Below are positions 60,681-64,000 of a stretch of 64,000 nt of DNA, in pieces; within the stretch, counting starts at the first letter, position 1, and each line of letters begins with the position of its first letter. The stretch lies in contig NC_132992.1 in NCBI RefSeq assembly GCF_048564905.1, positions 29,188,501-29,252,500 of the forward strand. The letters are read 5' to 3'. Position numbers and translations under genes: made by a program. This stretch comes from Vicugna pacos. Lineage: Eukaryota; Chordata; Mammalia; Artiodactyla; Camelidae. Below the pieces are notes generated by a model. It made no database searches. It was not told where the DNA came from and saw only the letters and a program-made list of their open reading frames with translations.

Positions 60681-62037
60681 GAGCCAAGACAAGAGCCGCT
60701 GCTCCGGGCGGTCTGGGAGACAGGACCAGCAGGCATCACCCCTTTTAGCAGGCAGCTGGGTCTGGTCCAGATTCTTGTTGAGTGGCTGGTTCGCTAGTCG
60801 CACAAGAGATGACTATGCCATGGGGGCCTGGGCTGCCGAGAAGAAAAGCAATTGATTGGTCTTTTAAGAATATCAGCTTAAAAGGCAGCCTCGCATTTAT
60901 ATCTCAAAGGTAACAACGGCCCTTCCATTTTAAATGCTGTATTAAAGTCAACCTATACCTGCTAGCTTTCTATTATTTAAGGCCCACAGGCTTCAGCTAC
61001 TTCGGGGCCAAGCTGTGTCATGCACAGTCCTATGTGCTGAGGCTGTGGAGAGTGAGAGGGGGGTCTCCACCCAGTGCCCATCAAAGGGGTTTCTCCCTGA
61101 GACCCTCTACCATGATCAGGCCCTACACCCTGACACCCTGCTTGTCGCCGACGCCTCCAAGGCTTTCTTCCCTGGATTCCAACATCCCACGTCAGAGTCC
61201 CTGCCTTTGCCTCCATGGCGCCTTAGGCATCTCTGGAAGGAGTTCAGGGATTCGTGAACTGCACTTACAGGCCAAACTGTATGTCTGGGGGTGTTTTCTC
61301 TGGGCAGAATCCAGGTGTTCTACCAGGTTTTAAAAGGTTCGGCAATCTAAAAACAAAGGCTAAGTCAGCGTTGCTTCTCTCTCCTTTCTCTGTCTGTCTC
61401 TCAGAATTTACTTGCACCAAATACCAAGGCCATGAACTGTTTGTTAATTTGATCAGTTATTCTCTAGTTACATAATTGGCTGTTTAAAGAAGTTGTTTGA
61501 GGACCAAGCCTTAACCCAAAGAAATGATTTCAATAATGAGAATGTCGGGGATCAGGCAGTAACTGAGAGGCCTCACGTCCCCTTCAGATCCCACCAGTAG
61601 GTGGCCCCAGATTCCACCTGTGCAGCGGGTCACCTCTAACTTCTGGGCAGAGCTTGGGAAGGCGGTCAGTCTGCAGAGGAGGGTCTAAAATCACCCGCAC
61701 CTCCGTTGTGTAATGTTTCTGTTACAGATTTCTTTGCGCCTAATCAGCTGCTATATTTTGAGTGCGTGTAGACCTTGGAACACCTAGTCACAGGGTGACT
61801 GGAATTTAACCTTGTGTATCTCAAGTCATGAGCCCCACGGCCCTCTTTCTGCATTTTTAACCATCCTCAGTTTTTAGTGTTCTGTCATGGACTGTGGTTT
61901 ACCCAACATCTTGTGTTGTAGAAGCTAATTGTCCTGAAGCTTACTCTAGTAGATGGTTATTGCGAAGTGTTTCTTTCATTCTTTCTTCCTCCCTTTTTCT
62001 CGCTCTGTCCCTCTGTTTTTCTTACTCCACACTGCAG

Positions 62038-62128
62038 TCACTTGAGGCCTTCCATGTTACAGCAGCTCCTGCGACGTCTAGTTTTTGATGTGCCGCAACT
62101 CAACGAATACTGCAAAATGCCTCTGAAG
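62038..62128 (+). CDS. RYR3: RYR3 exon O (91 nt)
   Basis: One base completes Asn, then [20 protein letters not shown] and [10 protein letters not shown], phase 0. The acceptor is CACACTGCAG and the donor AAG|GTAAAC. [21 protein letters not shown] is shared by all three receptors; [11 protein letters not shown] fits RYR3. Confidence 0.97.
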
Positions 62129-63763
62129 GTAAACCTCTCTCTCGTTACAAGGATGCAGTCCAGGACACGGGAAACCTGCCTCGTCAAACACAATCTTCAC
62201 ACTTGGGGGAGCAAAATACACCTTAAATGGGTTTTACTCCTTAAGTTGATAGCTGACTAGATACAGCCCCCTCCCCCAAATCAAACCCCTTCTTCAGTGT
62301 CCAGGCTGAAGAGAGTAGATCTGCTGGGTTCATTAACTGCTCCAATTTTCCTTAATCAGTTTCCACCAATTCCTTGTTATTTAGGCAAGGTTAGTGAGGG
62401 GACTTGGATTTTATGCTTTTCAGCCTTAATTAGGTTTTCAGACCTTTTCAGTCTCAAAAAAATCTTTGAAGGCCCTATGGTGATTCATTTAGGTACAGAA
62501 TATAAAATGTCCCTTTTCTATTCCATGCTCTTGTTTGCTTTTTTTTTTCCTTTTATAACAGATCCTATTTTTCACGTTTTTTCCTTCTTTTCTCTTTTAT
62601 TTATTTATTTTTTTAATTGATGAGAAGTAAGGCCACAGAGCCCTCTCTTGTTGCCTGATTCCTGATTTTCTCAAAAATTGCAAGCATTTTATTGCTAGGT
62701 CTGGGAGCACCTGGGCCTGAAGGACCCAGAATCAGCCCTGCCCACACAGAGGGCAGTGTTTTGAGTCTTTTAACTCTGAGGCATCTGCCATATTTGCTTA
62801 CTCAAAAAAGAGTCAGCCGTGGCCAGCTATACCTGAAAATTCTACCCTGTGGTTTCAATAGAACTTTAACTTCTTTTCAGAAAGAACCCAAGCAAGGATT
62901 TCCAGAAGCATTTTCCTGGGAGAAACAGAATTCCCAGAGCCTTTAGTTTAGTCTGCCAGGCAGAAGACAGCCCATGTGTGATTCCACAGCCCTCCACGGG
63001 CCCGTTTCCTCACTAACCCTAAAACTCCCAGTTTTAATCCTCAAAAAGTCCTTTAGATAAAAACCGCAGTTCTTCATAGTTCACCTTGGCATTGCTTCCT
63101 CGGCAGGCCTGTGCTGTCAGGGATTCCAGCTCCCAAAGAAGCATCGTCATTGGCAGTCAGTAAGCTCACTGTTACCCCTTAGATCAGCGGGTGGTTCCCA
63201 CTTGCTGGGGTGGCACCATTGGCAGTGTACGTGTGCCCTCTACTGGCCATGTGGGGAACTGCTGTAGCTTGGCTGGGCCATGGGAAGGCTCACGGCAAAG
63301 GCAGGGAAGCTGGGGCGGTAATCAATACAGAGAAAATCTTCAGACCCACAGCGTGCTCCCCCCATCCCCTTCCCATATCAGCATTACCAGGATCTCCCAG
63401 ATTTACAGGCAAAGATCCCAGAAGAAATTCTCCGCACCCCTGACTGGCTGGGACAGCACCTGGTGACTACTTCCAGAGGGTAGCGTTTTCTCAGTTGGAA
63501 TGGAAGCAGTTTCTCTCCATTTTCCAGGAACTGCTAGGGGCATGTTAGGAGGTACTGAGAATTAATCAGGCAGATTCTGTTCAGGCTGGAACTCACCAGA
63601 TGCGAGTGCAGACCATTCCAGGGGTGTTTGAGGGCCTCTGTGTCCATGGTTGGTGTCGCCCTCCTGATGGCTGCGTGCTGTTTTCTTCTCCCCTGCGTGT
63701 TGTTGGTGCCTGTGGACCATCTCTGCCCCACCCCGCTGGTGCGCACCTGTCCGAACCTCCCAG
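62129..63763 (+). other. RYR3: RYR3 intron O-P
   Basis: 1.6-kb intron without a repeat I can name. The T-rich part at 62530-62620 is low complexity. Confidence 0.8.
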
Positions 63764-63904
63764 CTTCTGACGAATCACTACGAGCAGTGCTGGAAGTATT
63801 ACTGTCTGCCTTCGGGCTGGGGGAGCTACGGTCTGGCCGTGGAGGAAGAGCTGCACCTGACAGAGAAGCTCTTCTGGGGGATTTTTGACTCCCTGTCCCA
63901 TAAG
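63764..63904 (+). CDS. RYR3: RYR3 exon P (141 nt)
   Basis: 47 codons, phase 0 at both ends: [47 protein letters not shown]. The acceptor is CGAACCTCCCAG and the donor [24 protein letters not shown] and [18 protein letters not shown] are family signatures. It lies about 45 residues before the start of the RyR repeat 3-4 domain, which is outside the window. Confidence 0.97.
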
Positions 63905-64000
63905 GTAACGGCAGTGCTTCCTGAGCAAAAGGGGACCCAACCTCCGTGACCCAAGCACCTGCACGGAAGAATAGCGGGTATCTCGTCTGCGTCCACCCGT
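63905..64000 (+). other. RYR3: RYR3 intron, 5' end
   Basis: First 96 bases of the intron after exon P, starting with the GTAACG donor. Nothing else seen. Confidence 0.9.

Larger units (their letters stand above)
59722..62037 (+). other. RYR3: RYR3 intron N-O
   Basis: 2.3-kb intron containing a MER5-type hAT remnant split by a camelid SINE (60340-60680). The intron ends in a CTTTTTCTCGCTCTGTCCCT pyrimidine tract. Open frames at 59837-60229 and 60977-61333 show no homology. Confidence 0.8.

Overview
This window is mammalian nuclear DNA, almost certainly from a camelid (alpaca, llama or camel). Two things point there. First, it carries a spliced vertebrate gene in a background of MIR, L2, MER5/MER20 and MLT1 fossils shared by placental mammals. 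Second, it has three copies of a tRNA-derived SINE of the camelid Vic-1 type and several closely related young L1 3' ends. There are no prokaryotic genes, operons, CRISPR arrays or phage genes.

One protein-coding gene fills the window: the central part of RYR3, the type 3 ryanodine receptor (an intracellular calcium-release channel of the ER/SR), on the + strand. I find 16 consecutive coding exons from 635 to 63904. They join in frame into 3,046 nt (one leading base that completes a codon, then 1,015 codons) with no stop or frameshift. All 15 introns obey GT-AG, and the first and last exons are also flanked by AG and GT. The peptide matches RYR3 rather than RYR1 or RYR2 in its diagnostic stretches (for example exons B, C, D and H). 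By recalled alignment to RyR1 it ends near residue 2689, just before the RyR repeat 3-4 (P2) domain. It covers most of the junctional solenoid, the acidic divergent region 3 and the first part of the bridging solenoid. Exons E to M hold the equivalent of the RyR1 central malignant-hyperthermia hot spot, and the key arginines are kept.

Layout: 1-634 intron end; 635-1442 the large 808-nt exon A; 3601-9597 exons B-D; 9598-26972 a 17.4-kb intron; 26973-31650 exons E-H; 34847-34982 exon I; 34983-44462 a 9.5-kb intron; 44463-48571 exons J-L; 48572-56945 an 8.4-kb intron largely filled by an antisense L1; 56946-63904 exons M-P. The introns are a dense record of insertions: a long hAT-type DNA transposon at about 22.0-24.1 kb interrupted twice at the same 12-bp site, a 5.6-kb L1 that lacks the first third of ORF2, seven short young L1 3' ends (six with recognisable target-site duplications), MLT1 LTR fossils, and tandem repeats.

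The best leads are: a possible unlisted 51-nt in-frame cassette exon at 17558-17608; a NAGNAG tandem acceptor at exon K predicted to toggle one serine; and a CpG-dense segment with an NRF1-like site, flanked by 12-bp direct repeats inside the hAT element. I see no wholly new biological system. Comparisons with human RYR genes and repeat consensus sequences are from memory, not from a search.
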